DNA of 64,000 bases from an uncultured Bacteroides sp. (lineage in GTDB: Bacteria > Bacteroidota > Bacteroidia > Bacteroidales > Bacteroidaceae): contig USLU01000005.1 in assembly GCA_900555635.1 (NCBI GenBank), positions 62,001-126,000 of the forward strand, in the 5' to 3' direction. Below are positions 36,386-45,641 of this stretch, piece after piece. Numbering within the stretch: the first letter of the stretch is position 1; the number at the start of each line of letters is the position of its first letter. A program made the position numbers and the translations under genes. Under the pieces are notes generated by a model that saw only the letters and a list, made by a program, of their open reading frames with translations, was not told the origin of the DNA and ran no database searches.

Positions 36386-37975
36386 ATGAATATAAGATAT
36401 ATAGAACCTACCGCTCTGCACGACGAAATGCTGCGTCTGCGTAAAGAGAATCAAATGGACTTCCTTGAATGTCTCAGCGGCATGGATTGGGGAGTACCTG
36501 AAGAGGGTGATGCACCGGACAAAGTTCGCGGACTTGGTGTTGTCTATCTACTGGAATCTACCGTTACGGGAGAACGGGTGTCAGTATGCACTTCCACTTT
36601 GAACCGGGAACGTCCCGAACTTCCATCGGTCAGCGATATATGGAAAGCCGCCGACTTTAACGAACGCGAAGTATTCGACTTCTACGGAATTGTCTTCATC
36701 GGTCATCCGGATATGCGCCGCCTCTACCTGCGTAACGACTGGGTAGGCTACCCTATGCGCAAAGATAACGATCCGGAAAAGGATAATCCATTGCGTATGG
36801 ACAATGAAGAAACGATCGATACAACTACCGTACTGGAATTGCATTCCGACGGAACCGTCAAGAACCGCGAAGACCTATTGTTCGGTGACGAAGAGTATGT
36901 AGTAAATATTGGTCCGCAACACCCTGCCACACACGGCGTCATGCGTTTCCGCGTATCGTTGGAAGGTGAAATCATCGGAAAGATCGATGCCAACTGCGGT
37001 TACATTCATCGGGGTATCGAGAAGATGTGCGAAAGCCTGACTTATCCGCAGACTTTGGCTTTGACCGACCGTCTGGATTATCTAGGTGCACACCAGAACC
37101 GTCATGCCTTGTGCATGTGTATCGAAAAGGCAATGGGTGTGGAAGTGAGCGAACGCGTTCAATACATTCGTACCATTATGGACGAGTTGCAGCGAATTGA
37201 CTCTCACTTGCTGTTCTACTCCTGTCTCGCCATGGATTTAGGTGCACTGACTGCGTTCTTCTACGGCTTCCGCGAGCGTGAAAAGATTCTTGATATCTTC
37301 GAAGGGACTTGCGGCGGACGCCTCATCATGAACTACAATACCATCGGCGGTGTACAAGCAGACCTTGCACCGGATTTTCAAAAGAAAGTAAAGGAGTTTA
37401 TTCCTTATCTGCGGGGCATCTTACACGAATACCATGATGTATTCACCGGAAACATCATTGCCCAACAACGCTTGAAAGGCGTAGGAGTTCTTTCTCGCGA
37501 AGATGCCATTGCTTTTGGAGCAACCGGAGGTACAGGACGTGCCAGTGGTTGGGCATGTGATGTACGTAAGCGTATGCCCTATAGTGTATATAATAAGGTG
37601 GACTTTAAGGAAATTGTCCGTACAGAAGGCGATTCCTGGGCACGCTACCTTGTCCGCATGGATGAGATTCTGGAAAGCTTGAAGATTATCGAGCAACTGA
37701 TAGACAACATCCCCGAAGGTGCTTACCAAGAGAAGATGAAACCCATTATCCGCGTACCCGAAGGCAGTTACTATGCAGCCGTCGAAGGCAGTCGTGGCGA
37801 ATTCGGCGTCTTCCTCGAAAGTCACGGCGACAAGACTCCTTACCGTCTGCACTTCCGTTCTACAGGATTACCACTGGTTTCAGTGGTCGATACCATCTCC
37901 CGTGGAGCAAAGATTGCCGACCTTATCGCCATTGGCGGAACATTGGATTATGTAGTACCTGATATTGATAGATAA
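36386..37975 (+). CDS. NADH:quinone oxidoreductase subunits C and D, fused
   Basis: A 529-residue fusion. Residues about 1-140 are the NuoC (30 kDa) part, with FNEREVFDFYGIVFIGHPD and the YPMRKD segment. Residues about 170-529 are the NuoD (49 kDa) part, starting with NIGPQHPATHGVMRFRVSLEGE, listed here in pieces: NIGPQHPATHGVM and GCGYIHRGIEK (read as NCGYIHRGIEK). They contain the histidine at the quinone site. It ends with PDIDR, the usual NuoD terminus. Fused CD is known from several bacterial lineages including Bacteroidetes. Confidence 0.95.
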   Translation: MNIRYIEPTALHDEMLRLRKENQMDFLECLSGMDWGVPEEGDAPDKVRGLGVVYLLESTVTGERVSVCTSTLNRERPELPSVSDIWKAADFNEREVFDFYGIVFIGHPDMRRLYLRNDWVGYPMRKDNDPEKDNPLRMDNEETIDTTTVLELHSDGTVKNREDLLFGDEEYVVNIGPQHPATHGVMRFRVSLEGEIIGKIDANCGYIHRGIEKMCESLTYPQTLALTDRLDYLGAHQNRHALCMCIEKAMGVEVSERVQYIRTIMDELQRIDSHLLFYSCLAMDLGALTAFFYGFREREKILDIFEGTCGGRLIMNYNTIGGVQADLAPDFQKKVKEFIPYLRGILHEYHDVFTGNIIAQQRLKGVGVLSREDAIAFGATGGTGRASGWACDVRKRMPYSVYNKVDFKEIVRTEGDSWARYLVRMDEILESLKIIEQLIDNIPEGAYQEKMKPIIRVPEGSYYAAVEGSRGEFGVFLESHGDKTPYRLHFRSTGLPLVSVVDTISRGAKIADLIAIGGTLDYVVPDIDR

Positions 37976-37976
37976 T

Positions 37977-39053
37977 ATGTTTGACTTTAGTATAGTAACA
38001 AACTGGATTCACCAGATGCTAACCTCCTTCATGCCGGAGGGTCTGGCTATATTCCTTGAATGCGTGGTGATTGGTGTATGTATCATCCTGATGTACGCTG
38101 TTCTCGCCATTATCCTTATTTATATGGAGCGCAAAATATGCGCCTTCTTCCAATGCCGCCTCGGTCCGATGCGTGTGGGAAAATGGGGGTTGCTCCAAGT
38201 GCCTTGCGACGTCCTCAAGATGTTGACCAAGGAAATTATTGATTTGAAATTCTCCGACCGGTTCCTCTATTACCTGGCACCGTTTATGGTAATTATCGCT
38301 TCGTTCCTCACTTTCTGTTGCTTGCCCATCAGCAAAGGACTGGAAGTTTTGGACTTTAATGTAGGTGTCTTCTTCTTGCTGGCTGCATCGAGTATCGGTG
38401 TGGTAGGTATTCTGCTGGCTGGTTGGAGTTCGAACAATAAGTTTTCACTGATTGGAGCCATGCGAAGCGGTGCGCAGATCATCTCGTACGAGTTATCTTG
38501 CGGACTAAGCATATTGACGATGGTAGTATTGATGGGAACCATGCAGTTCTCCGAGATTGTAGAAGGACAAGCTGACGGCTGGTTCATCTTCAAAGGACAT
38601 ATCCCTGCACTGATAGCCTTTATCATCTACCTCATTGCCGGAAATGCAGAAACCAACCGTGGTCCCTTCGACTTACCGGAAGCTGAAAGTGAATTGACTG
38701 CCGGTTACCACACGGAATATTCCGGTATGGGCTTCGGTTTCTTCTACCTGGCTGAGTATCTGAATCTGTTTATCGTAGCCGGAGTTGCCGCTACCATCTT
38801 CCTGGGAGGTTGGATGCCGTTGCACATTGCCGGACTGGATGGCTTCAATGCAGCAATGGATTATATCCCCGGTTTCATCTGGTTCTTTGGCAAGGCATTC
38901 TTTGTAGTCTTCCTGCTGATGTGGATTAAATGGACATTTCCCCGTTTGCGTATCGACCAGATTTTGGCGTTGGAGTGGAAATACCTAGTGCCTATCAGTA
39001 TGCTGAACTTGATTTTGATGGTGTTGATCGTAGTCTTTGGATTACACTTTTAA
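37977..39053 (+). CDS. nuoH: NADH:quinone oxidoreductase subunit H
   Basis: A 358-residue membrane subunit forming part of the quinone chamber. Conserved loops are seen: YMERKICAFFQCRLGPMRVG near residues 50-69 and the acidic loop FDLPEAESELTAGYHTEYSGM near 225-245. I place the start at the ATG two bases after the nuoCD stop. An in-frame TTG twelve bases earlier overlaps nuoCD and adds nothing recognisable. Eight or so membrane segments are evident. Confidence 0.95.
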   Translation: MFDFSIVTNWIHQMLTSFMPEGLAIFLECVVIGVCIILMYAVLAIILIYMERKICAFFQCRLGPMRVGKWGLLQVPCDVLKMLTKEIIDLKFSDRFLYYLAPFMVIIASFLTFCCLPISKGLEVLDFNVGVFFLLAASSIGVVGILLAGWSSNNKFSLIGAMRSGAQIISYELSCGLSILTMVVLMGTMQFSEIVEGQADGWFIFKGHIPALIAFIIYLIAGNAETNRGPFDLPEAESELTAGYHTEYSGMGFGFFYLAEYLNLFIVAGVAATIFLGGWMPLHIAGLDGFNAAMDYIPGFIWFFGKAFFVVFLLMWIKWTFPRLRIDQILALEWKYLVPISMLNLILMVLIVVFGLHF

Positions 39054-39108
39054 CCGGCATAGCGCCTGAGCAAGATTTCCCTTCGGATAACTCTAATAAT
39101 GTAGAACA

Positions 39109-39618
39109 ATGAAAGAAAAAGAAAATAACTCTTATATCGGCGGACTGATACATGGCATCACTTCACTCCTAACAGGCATGAAGACCACCATGACTGTATT
39201 CTGCCGAAAGAAGACTACCGAACAATATCCGGAAAACCGTGCGACTTTACAATTGTCCGACCGTTTCCGTGGTACATTGACCATGCCCCATAATGACCGG
39301 AACGAGCATCATTGCATTGCTTGCGGTTTGTGTCAGATAGCCTGCCCCAATGATACCATCACCGTAACCAGTGAAATGGTGGAAACGGAAGAAGGCAAGA
39401 AAAAGAAAATATTGGCGAAGTATGAGTACGACCTTGGTTCGTGCATCTTTTGCCAGCTTTGCGTGAATGCTTGTCCTCACGATGCCATCACTTTCAGTCA
39501 GGACTTTGAACATGCCGTGTTTGACAGATCAAAGTTAGTGAAGACGCTGAACCACGAGGGCAGTCACGTAGAAGAAAAGAAGAAACCAGCCGCTCCCAAA
39601 GAAGAGACGACAAAGTAA
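39109..39618 (+). CDS. nuoI: NADH:quinone oxidoreductase subunit I
   Basis: A 169-residue ferredoxin-like subunit carrying clusters N6a and N6b. Two 4Fe-4S motifs are visible: CIACGLCQIACPND near residue 66 and CIFCQLCVNACPHD near 107. The N-terminus is longer and more charged than in E. coli, and the tail is Lys/Glu-rich. With NuoE, F and G absent from this operon, NuoI is the likely electron entry point (inference). The stop codon is the first TAA of a heptad array. Confidence 0.95.
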   Translation: MKEKENNSYIGGLIHGITSLLTGMKTTMTVFCRKKTTEQYPENRATLQLSDRFRGTLTMPHNDRNEHHCIACGLCQIACPNDTITVTSEMVETEEGKKKKILAKYEYDLGSCIFCQLCVNACPHDAITFSQDFEHAVFDRSKLVKTLNHEGSHVEEKKKPAAPKEETTK

Positions 39619-39643
39619 TTTGTAATTAGTAACTTGTAATTAA
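39616..39643. repeat. Heptad array at the nuoI-nuoJ junction
   Basis: Four units: TAATTTG, TAATTAG, TAACTTG, TAATTAA. The first unit begins with the nuoI stop codon and the array ends 5 bases before the nuoJ start. Confidence 0.8.
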
Positions 39644-39648
39644 ACAAC

Positions 39649-40161
39649 ATGGAATTTAATCTTGAAACAGTAGTATTCTACTTCCTTGCGGCTTTTATTA
39701 CCGTATTTTCCATTCTGACGGTAACTACCAACCGTATGGTACGCTCAGCTACTTACCTGCTGTTCGTGCTCTTTGGAACAGCCGGCATCTACTTCCTGCT
39801 GGGATACACCTTCCTTGGCTCGGTACAGATCATGGTATACGCCGGCGGTATAGTCGTACTCTATGTCTTCTCCATCCTGCTTACCAGTGGTGAAGGCGAC
39901 GTAGTAGAAAAGCTGAAACGCAGCCGCTTCCTTGCCGGACTGGGAGCTACCGTAGGAGGAGCAATTATCGTAGTATTTATAACGTTGAAGCATAAGTTTA
40001 TCGCTACCACGGATGTAGAACCGATAGAGGTCAATATCAAGACCATCGGCTACCACATGCTGAGTGGTGATAAATACGGATACCTGTTGCCTTTCGAAGC
40101 TGTAAGTATCTTGTTACTGGCATGTATCGTAGGCGGCTTGCTCATCGCCCGAAAACGTTAA
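39649..40161 (+). CDS. nuoJ: NADH:quinone oxidoreductase subunit J
   Basis: A 170-residue membrane subunit with five hydrophobic helices. The YAGGIVVLYVFSILL segment (near residue 64) is the conserved third helix carrying the pi-bulge thought to couple quinone reduction to proton pumping. The end LLLACIVGGLLIARKR is typical. Its stop codon is the first triplet of a TAATCAT-type heptad array. Confidence 0.93.
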   Translation: MEFNLETVVFYFLAAFITVFSILTVTTNRMVRSATYLLFVLFGTAGIYFLLGYTFLGSVQIMVYAGGIVVLYVFSILLTSGEGDVVEKLKRSRFLAGLGATVGGAIIVVFITLKHKFIATTDVEPIEVNIKTIGYHMLSGDKYGYLLPFEAVSILLLACIVGGLLIARKR

Positions 40162-40186
40162 TCATTAATCACTAAACACTAATCAC
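40159..40186. repeat. Heptad array at the nuoJ-nuoK junction
   Basis: Units TAATCAT, TAATCAC, TAAACAC, TAATCAC in succession, from the nuoJ stop codon to 2 bases before the nuoK start. There is no room for a normal ribosome-binding site. Confidence 0.82.
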
Positions 40187-40188
40187 TG

Positions 40189-40500
40189 ATGATGATCCAC
40201 ATGGAATATTATCTGATAGTTTCGGCTATCATGTTTTTCGCCGGAATCTACGGGTTCTTTACCCGCCGCAATACATTGGCGATATTGATTTCAATTGAAT
40301 TGATATTGAATGCAACGGACATCAACTTCGCTGTATTCAACCGTTTTCTGTTCCCCGGAGGATTGGAAGGATACTTCTTTTCTCTGTTCTCCATCGCCAT
40401 CTCGGCAGCAGAAACTGCGGTAGCTATCGCTATTATGATTAACATTTACCGCAACATACGTAGCATCCAGGTGAACAAACTGGACGAGATGAAATGGTAA
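40189..40500 (+). CDS. nuoK: NADH:quinone oxidoreductase subunit K
   Basis: A 103-residue subunit with three membrane helices. The conserved glutamates lie in ISIELILNATDINF (second helix) and SAAETAVAIAIMINIYR (third helix). Two adjacent ATG codons begin the frame; the second (40192, MIHMEYYL) aligns best with the usual MIPLxHYL start. It lies between nuoJ and nuoL in the standard order. Confidence 0.93.
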   Translation: MMIHMEYYLIVSAIMFFAGIYGFFTRRNTLAILISIELILNATDINFAVFNRFLFPGGLEGYFFSLFSIAISAAETAVAIAIMINIYRNIRSIQVNKLDEMKW

Positions 40501-40571
40501 TGAGTGTAACGCCCCGGCGAAAGTCGACAAGCGATATTTTTCTTAAGTAATAAACTGAAAATAAGTATATA

Positions 40572-42470
40572 ATGGAATATACAATTCTAATCCTTCTTCT
40601 TCCGTTTCTCTCTTTCCTGACCTTAGGATTGGGAGGTAAATGGATGTCGCACCGTACTGCCGGTCTTATCGGCACTGTGGTGTTGGCTGCGGTAGCGGTA
40701 CTTTCATACGCTACGGCGTGGCAGTACTTCAGTGCCCCCCGCCTGGCTGATGGTACGTATGCCACACTGATGCCTTATAACTTCTCGTGGCTGCCTTTTA
40801 CCCCACAGCTCTCAATAGACATGGGCATTCTGCTCGACCCGATTTCAGTAATGATGCTGATTGTTATCAGCACCGTATCGTTTATGGTACACCTTTATTC
40901 TTTCGGTTACATGAAAGGAGAGCAAGGATTCCAGCGCTATTACGCTTTCCTATCTCTGTTCACCATGTCCATGTTGGGACTGGTGGTAGCTACAAATATC
41001 TTCCAGATGTACCTGTTCTGGGAGTTGGTAGGTGTATCTTCTTATCTATTGATTGGTTTCTATTATACCAAACCGTCAGCTGTCGCTGCATCAAAGAAAG
41101 CATTTATAGTAACCCGCTTTGCCGATTTAGGCTTCCTGATAGGTATCCTGGTTTATGGCTACTACGCAGGAACTTATACTTTCCAACCCAGTGAAATGGC
41201 ATTGATGAAGGGTGGTGCTGCCATGTTACCGCTGGCTTTGGGACTGATGTTTATCGGTGGTGCCGGTAAGAGTGCCATGTTCCCGTTGCACATCTGGTTG
41301 CCTGATGCCATGGAAGGTCCTACCCCGGTCAGCGCATTGATCCATGCAGCTACAATGGTGGTTGCCGGTGTCTATTTGGTGGCACGTATGTTCCCGTTGT
41401 TTATAGAATATGCACCAAGTGTATTGCATATAATAGCTTATGTAGGCGCATTCACGGCATTCTATGCAGCCAGTGTGGCTTGTGTACAGAGCGACATTAA
41501 ACGTGTACTGGCATTCTCTACCATCTCACAGATTGGTTTTATGATCGTGGCACTGGGCGTATGTACCTCTACCGACCCGCATCATGGCGGATTGGGATAT
41601 ATGGCTGGTATGTACCACTTGTTTACTCATGCTATGTTCAAGGCATTGCTTTTCTTGGGTGCCGGTAGTATTATACATGCAGTGCACAGCAATGAAATGT
41701 CGGCTATGGGCGGACTTCGCAAATATATGCCGATTACACACATTACTTTCCTTATCGCATGTCTTGCTATCGCAGGTATTCCTCCGTTCTCAGGATTCTT
41801 CTCTAAAGACGAGATATTGACTGCCTGCTTCCAGTTCAGCCCTGTTATGGGATGGATAATGACAGTGATTGCAGGTATGACAGCATTCTACATGTTCCGC
41901 CTTTACTATGGTATCTTCTGGGGCTCTGAGAACAAAGAACTACATGCACATCATACCCCACACGAAAGTCCGCTGACTATGACTATTCCCTTGATGTTCC
42001 TTGCCGCAGTAACAGTAGTAGGTGGTTGGCAATTCGTACTTCCTTTCGGACACTTTATCAGTTCGAATGGCGAAGCCTACAACATCCATCTCGACTGGGC
42101 GGTAGCCGGTACAAGTATCGCTATAGCAGTAGCATCTATTGCATTAGCTACATATATGTATATAGGAGCCAAGCATCCCCTTGCCAATGCACTTGCCCGC
42201 CGTTTCAACGGCTTATGGACTGCCGCCTATCACCGCTTCTACATTGACGAGGTCTATCAATTCATCACTCACCGCATTATTTTCGGTTGCATATGCCGCC
42301 CTATTGCGTGGTGGGACCGTCATGTAGTAGATGGCTTCTTCAATTTCCTTGCTTGGAGTGCCAACACTACCAGTGATGAAATACGCGGTTTGCAAAGCGG
42401 TCGCATCCAGCAATATACATTTGTATTCCTGCTAGGTACACTCGCACTGATCCTGTTATTATTACTTTAA
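40572..42470 (+). CDS. nuoL: NADH:quinone oxidoreductase subunit L
   Basis: A 632-residue antiporter-like proton-pumping subunit. Conserved blocks include FWELVGVSSYLLIGFYY with the key glutamate (near residue 155), KSAMFPLHIWLPDAMEGPTPVSALIHAATMVVAG in pieces (KSAMFPLHIWLPDAMEGPTP), and AFSTISQIGFM with its preceding lysine. The long C-terminal part with the lateral helix ends in LLLLL. The stop precedes a heptad array. Confidence 0.95.
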   Translation: MEYTILILLLPFLSFLTLGLGGKWMSHRTAGLIGTVVLAAVAVLSYATAWQYFSAPRLADGTYATLMPYNFSWLPFTPQLSIDMGILLDPISVMMLIVISTVSFMVHLYSFGYMKGEQGFQRYYAFLSLFTMSMLGLVVATNIFQMYLFWELVGVSSYLLIGFYYTKPSAVAASKKAFIVTRFADLGFLIGILVYGYYAGTYTFQPSEMALMKGGAAMLPLALGLMFIGGAGKSAMFPLHIWLPDAMEGPTPVSALIHAATMVVAGVYLVARMFPLFIEYAPSVLHIIAYVGAFTAFYAASVACVQSDIKRVLAFSTISQIGFMIVALGVCTSTDPHHGGLGYMAGMYHLFTHAMFKALLFLGAGSIIHAVHSNEMSAMGGLRKYMPITHITFLIACLAIAGIPPFSGFFSKDEILTACFQFSPVMGWIMTVIAGMTAFYMFRLYYGIFWGSENKELHAHHTPHESPLTMTIPLMFLAAVTVVGGWQFVLPFGHFISSNGEAYNIHLDWAVAGTSIAIAVASIALATYMYIGAKHPLANALARRFNGLWTAAYHRFYIDEVYQFITHRIIFGCICRPIAWWDRHVVDGFFNFLAWSANTTSDEIRGLQSGRIQQYTFVFLLGTLALILLLLL

Positions 42471-42477
42471 CAGCAAA

Positions 42478-42505
42478 TAACTTATAACTAATAACTTATA
42501 AATAC
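42478..42505. repeat. Heptad array at the nuoL-nuoM junction
   Basis: Units TAACTTA, TAACTAA, TAACTTA, TAAATAC, preceded by CAAA, as in the right arms of the full inverted repeats at 36341 and 63584. A matching left arm is missing, so this is a half-element. Confidence 0.78.
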
Positions 42506-42511
42506 TATAAG

Positions 42512-43999
42512 ATGAACTTCTTATCCTTATTCGTACTCATCCCCCTGCTGATGTTGCTCGGTCTTTGGCTCAGTCGCAACATAGCTCAAATACGCGCGGT
42601 GATGGTGACCGGTGCATCGGCCTTGTTAGTTCTCTCCGTTGCTTTAACCGTGATGTACCTCAATGCCCGCCAAGCAGGTGCTGCGGATGAAATGCTGTAC
42701 CGTGCCAGTGTGGTTTGGTATCCGGCACTGAACATTCACTATTCCGTAGGAGTAGACGGCATCTCGGTTGCCATGCTGCTGCTATCGGCCGTCATCGTAT
42801 TTACCGGAACATTCGCTTCCTGGCGTTTACAACCGCTCACAAAAGAATATTTCCTTTGGTTTACACTACTATCGATGGGTGTATTCGGTTTCTTTATCTC
42901 TACGGACTTATTCACCATGTTCATGTTTTACGAGATAGCTCTTATCCCGATGTATCTGTTGATCGGCGTGTGGGGTTCGGGACGCAAAGAGTACTCTGCC
43001 ATGAAACTGACATTGATGTTGATGGGTGGTTCCGCTTTCCTGCTGATCGGTATTCTTGGCATCTATTTCGGTAGCGGTGCACAGACTATGAATCTTTTGG
43101 AAATAGCGCAATTGCATAACATTCCTATCGAACAACAACGTATCTGGTTCCCACTTACCTTCTTGGGCTTCGGTGTACTGGGTGCTCTGTTTCCGTTCCA
43201 CACATGGAGTCCCGACGGCCATGCTTCGGCACCGACCGCTGTTTCTATGCTCCATGCAGGTGTTTTGATGAAGTTGGGAGGTTACGGATGTTTCCGTATC
43301 GCCATGTATCTGATGCCGGAAGCTGCACAGGAATTGGGATGGATATTCCTTATCTTAACCGGCATTTCCGTAGTCTACGGTGCCTTCTCGGCTTGTGTGC
43401 AAACCGACTTGAAGTATATCAATGCTTATTCTTCCGTTTCCCACTGCGGTTTGGTACTTTTCGCTATCCTGATGATGAACCAGACAGCCTGCACAGGTGC
43501 TGTACTGCAAATGCTCAGCCACGGATTGATGACAGCCTTGTTCTTTGCTTTGATCGGTATGATATACGGACGTACCCATACACGCGACGTACGCGAACTT
43601 TCCGGTTTGATGAAGATAATGCCTTTCCTCGCCGTTTGCTATGTGATTGCTGGTCTTGCTAACTTAGGTTTGCCGGGACTTAGCGGTTTCGTTGCCGAAA
43701 TGACTATCTTTACCGGTTCTTTCCAGCATCCTGATACATTCCATCGTACATGGACCATCATCGCTTGTACTTCTATCGTGATTACAGCAGTTTATATCCT
43801 GAGACTGGTAGGTAAGATACTTTACGGTACCTGTACCAACAAACATCATCTCGCTTTGACCGATGCCACTTGGGACGAACGCACAGCCGTTATCATTCTC
43901 ATTGCCTGCGTTGCCGCATTGGGTATGGCACCGTGGTGGATAAGTGGCATGATCGGAGACAGCGTGCTACCTGTTATCAACCAATTGGCAGCATACTAA
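42512..43999 (+). CDS. nuoM: NADH:quinone oxidoreductase subunit M
   Basis: A 495-residue antiporter-like subunit. FYEIALIPMYLLIGVWG with the essential glutamate is near residue 139, PFHTWSPDGHASAPTAVSML near 228, and AYSSVSHCGLV near 305. Fourteen or so hydrophobic segments fit the family. The last codon TAC is followed by TAA, which is both its stop codon and the first triplet of a TAATCAC heptad array. Confidence 0.95.
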   Translation: MNFLSLFVLIPLLMLLGLWLSRNIAQIRAVMVTGASALLVLSVALTVMYLNARQAGAADEMLYRASVVWYPALNIHYSVGVDGISVAMLLLSAVIVFTGTFASWRLQPLTKEYFLWFTLLSMGVFGFFISTDLFTMFMFYEIALIPMYLLIGVWGSGRKEYSAMKLTLMLMGGSAFLLIGILGIYFGSGAQTMNLLEIAQLHNIPIEQQRIWFPLTFLGFGVLGALFPFHTWSPDGHASAPTAVSMLHAGVLMKLGGYGCFRIAMYLMPEAAQELGWIFLILTGISVVYGAFSACVQTDLKYINAYSSVSHCGLVLFAILMMNQTACTGAVLQMLSHGLMTALFFALIGMIYGRTHTRDVRELSGLMKIMPFLAVCYVIAGLANLGLPGLSGFVAEMTIFTGSFQHPDTFHRTWTIIACTSIVITAVYILRLVGKILYGTCTNKHHLALTDATWDERTAVIILIACVAALGMAPWWISGMIGDSVLPVINQLAAY

Positions 44000-44024
44000 T
44001 CACTAATCACTAATCGTTAATCAC
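43997..44024. repeat. Heptad array at the nuoM-nuoN junction
   Basis: Units TAATCAC, TAATCAC, TAATCGT, TAATCAC. The first TAA is the nuoM stop codon; the array ends 8 bases before the nuoN start. Confidence 0.85.
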
Positions 44025-44032
44025 TAAACAAC

Positions 44033-45472
44033 ATGGATTATTCCCAATTTTTCATACTAAAAGAGGAGCTATCACTGATTGCAGTCATTATCATCCTCTT
44101 TGTAGCCGACCTCTTCATGAGCCCGGATGCACACAAAAATAGTGGCAAGCCGGTGCTGAATACGATGCTACCTGTGGTCCTGCTCGCTATACATACACTT
44201 ATCACGATAGTACCCGGTCCCGAAGCCGAAGCATTCGGTGGTATGTATCACAATGCTCCTATTCAAAGCATTGTAAAGTCTATCCTCAGTGTAGGTACAC
44301 TTATTGTGTTCCTGATGGCACACGAGTGGATGCGTCTTCCCGACACAGCTATCAAACAAGGCGAGTTCTACATACTGACACTTTCTACCCTACTAGGCAT
44401 GTACTTTATGATCTCTTCCGGACACTTCCTGATGTTTTTCATCGGACTGGAGACGGCAAGTATCCCGATGGCAGCATTGGTTGCTTTCGATAAATACCGT
44501 CACCACTCTGCTGAAGCAGGTGCCAAGTACATTCTTACCGCACTATTCTCTAGCGGACTGTTACTGTACGGTATCTCGTTATTGTACGGCTCTATCGGTA
44601 CACTGTATTTTAATGATATCCCGGCACACCTTGATGGAAATCCCTTGCAGATTATGGCATTTGTATTCTTCTTCGCAGGTATGGGGTTCAAGATTTCGCT
44701 TGTCCCCTTCCACCTCTGGACGGCCGACGTTTACGAAGGCGCTCCAAGTACGGTAACAGCCTATCTGAGTGTAATTTCCAAAGGCTCTGCCGCTTTCGTG
44801 TTGATGACCATACTCTACAAAGTATTCGCACCGATGGTAGTTCAGTGGCAAGAAGTGCTTTATTGGACAACAATTGCTTCTATCACCCTTGCTAACTTGT
44901 TTGCACTACGTCAGGAGAATTTGAAACGATTGATGGCTTTTTCCAGTATCTCGCAAGCGGGTTATATTATGTTGGGTGTAATCAGCGGAACGGCTCAAGG
45001 TATGTCTTCATTGGTATACTACGTATTGATTTACTTGTTTGCCAACCTGGCTGTATTCACCGTTATCACTATTGTAGCATTGCGTGCTCATAAATATACG
45101 TTGGAAGACTACAATGGACTATACAGCACCAATCCTAAATTGGCATTCCTTATGACATTGGCTTTGTTCTCACTGGCAGGTATTCCGCCGTTCGCAGGGT
45201 TCTTCTCGAAGTTCTTCATCTTTGCGGCAGCTTTCCAAAGCGGATTCCATTTGCTGGTGTTCATAGCTTTGGTCAACACAGTATTATCTTTGTACTACTA
45301 CCTGAAGATTGTAAAAGCCATGTATATCAACAAGAGCGACGAGCCGATTGCGACTTTCCGCAGTGATAATTATACACGCGCCAGTCTTGTGATTTGTACG
45401 GCAGGTATCATTGTACTGAGTATCGCAAGCGTGGTATATCAGAATATTGATAAATTCTCATTTGGAATGTAG
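44033..45472 (+). CDS. nuoN: NADH:quinone oxidoreductase subunit N
   Basis: A 479-residue antiporter-like subunit closing the operon. Signature blocks are FFIGLETASIPMAALVAFD (near residue 136), FKISLVPFHLWTADVYEGAPSTV in pieces (SLVPFHLWTADVYEGAP), and MAFSSISQAGYIMLG. Length is as expected. A rho-independent terminator follows at 45498-45538. No nuoE, nuoF or nuoG gene is present in the window. Confidence 0.95.
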   Translation: MDYSQFFILKEELSLIAVIIILFVADLFMSPDAHKNSGKPVLNTMLPVVLLAIHTLITIVPGPEAEAFGGMYHNAPIQSIVKSILSVGTLIVFLMAHEWMRLPDTAIKQGEFYILTLSTLLGMYFMISSGHFLMFFIGLETASIPMAALVAFDKYRHHSAEAGAKYILTALFSSGLLLYGISLLYGSIGTLYFNDIPAHLDGNPLQIMAFVFFFAGMGFKISLVPFHLWTADVYEGAPSTVTAYLSVISKGSAAFVLMTILYKVFAPMVVQWQEVLYWTTIASITLANLFALRQENLKRLMAFSSISQAGYIMLGVISGTAQGMSSLVYYVLIYLFANLAVFTVITIVALRAHKYTLEDYNGLYSTNPKLAFLMTLALFSLAGIPPFAGFFSKFFIFAAAFQSGFHLLVFIALVNTVLSLYYYLKIVKAMYINKSDEPIATFRSDNYTRASLVICTAGIIVLSIASVVYQNIDKFSFGM

Positions 45473-45497
45473 AGAAGAAGGTTATTATACAAAAAGA

Positions 45498-45538
45498 ATC
45501 ATCGGTATAACGCAACTGTTTGCCGGTGATTTTTTTTT
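45498..45538 (+). terminator. Terminator of the nuo operon
   Basis: ATCATCGG (45498-45505) pairs with CCGGTGAT (45523-45530) with one G-T pair, followed by eight or more T residues. It lies 25 bases after the nuoN stop. Confidence 0.8.
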
Positions 45539-45641
45539 AAAGATTCTTTATATTCGATCTCTTACCATAATTTCCTCCTGTTTCTTCCAAGCCCACAGAT
45601 TTTGCCTTATATTTGCAGTTGACAACAATAAATCGACACTC

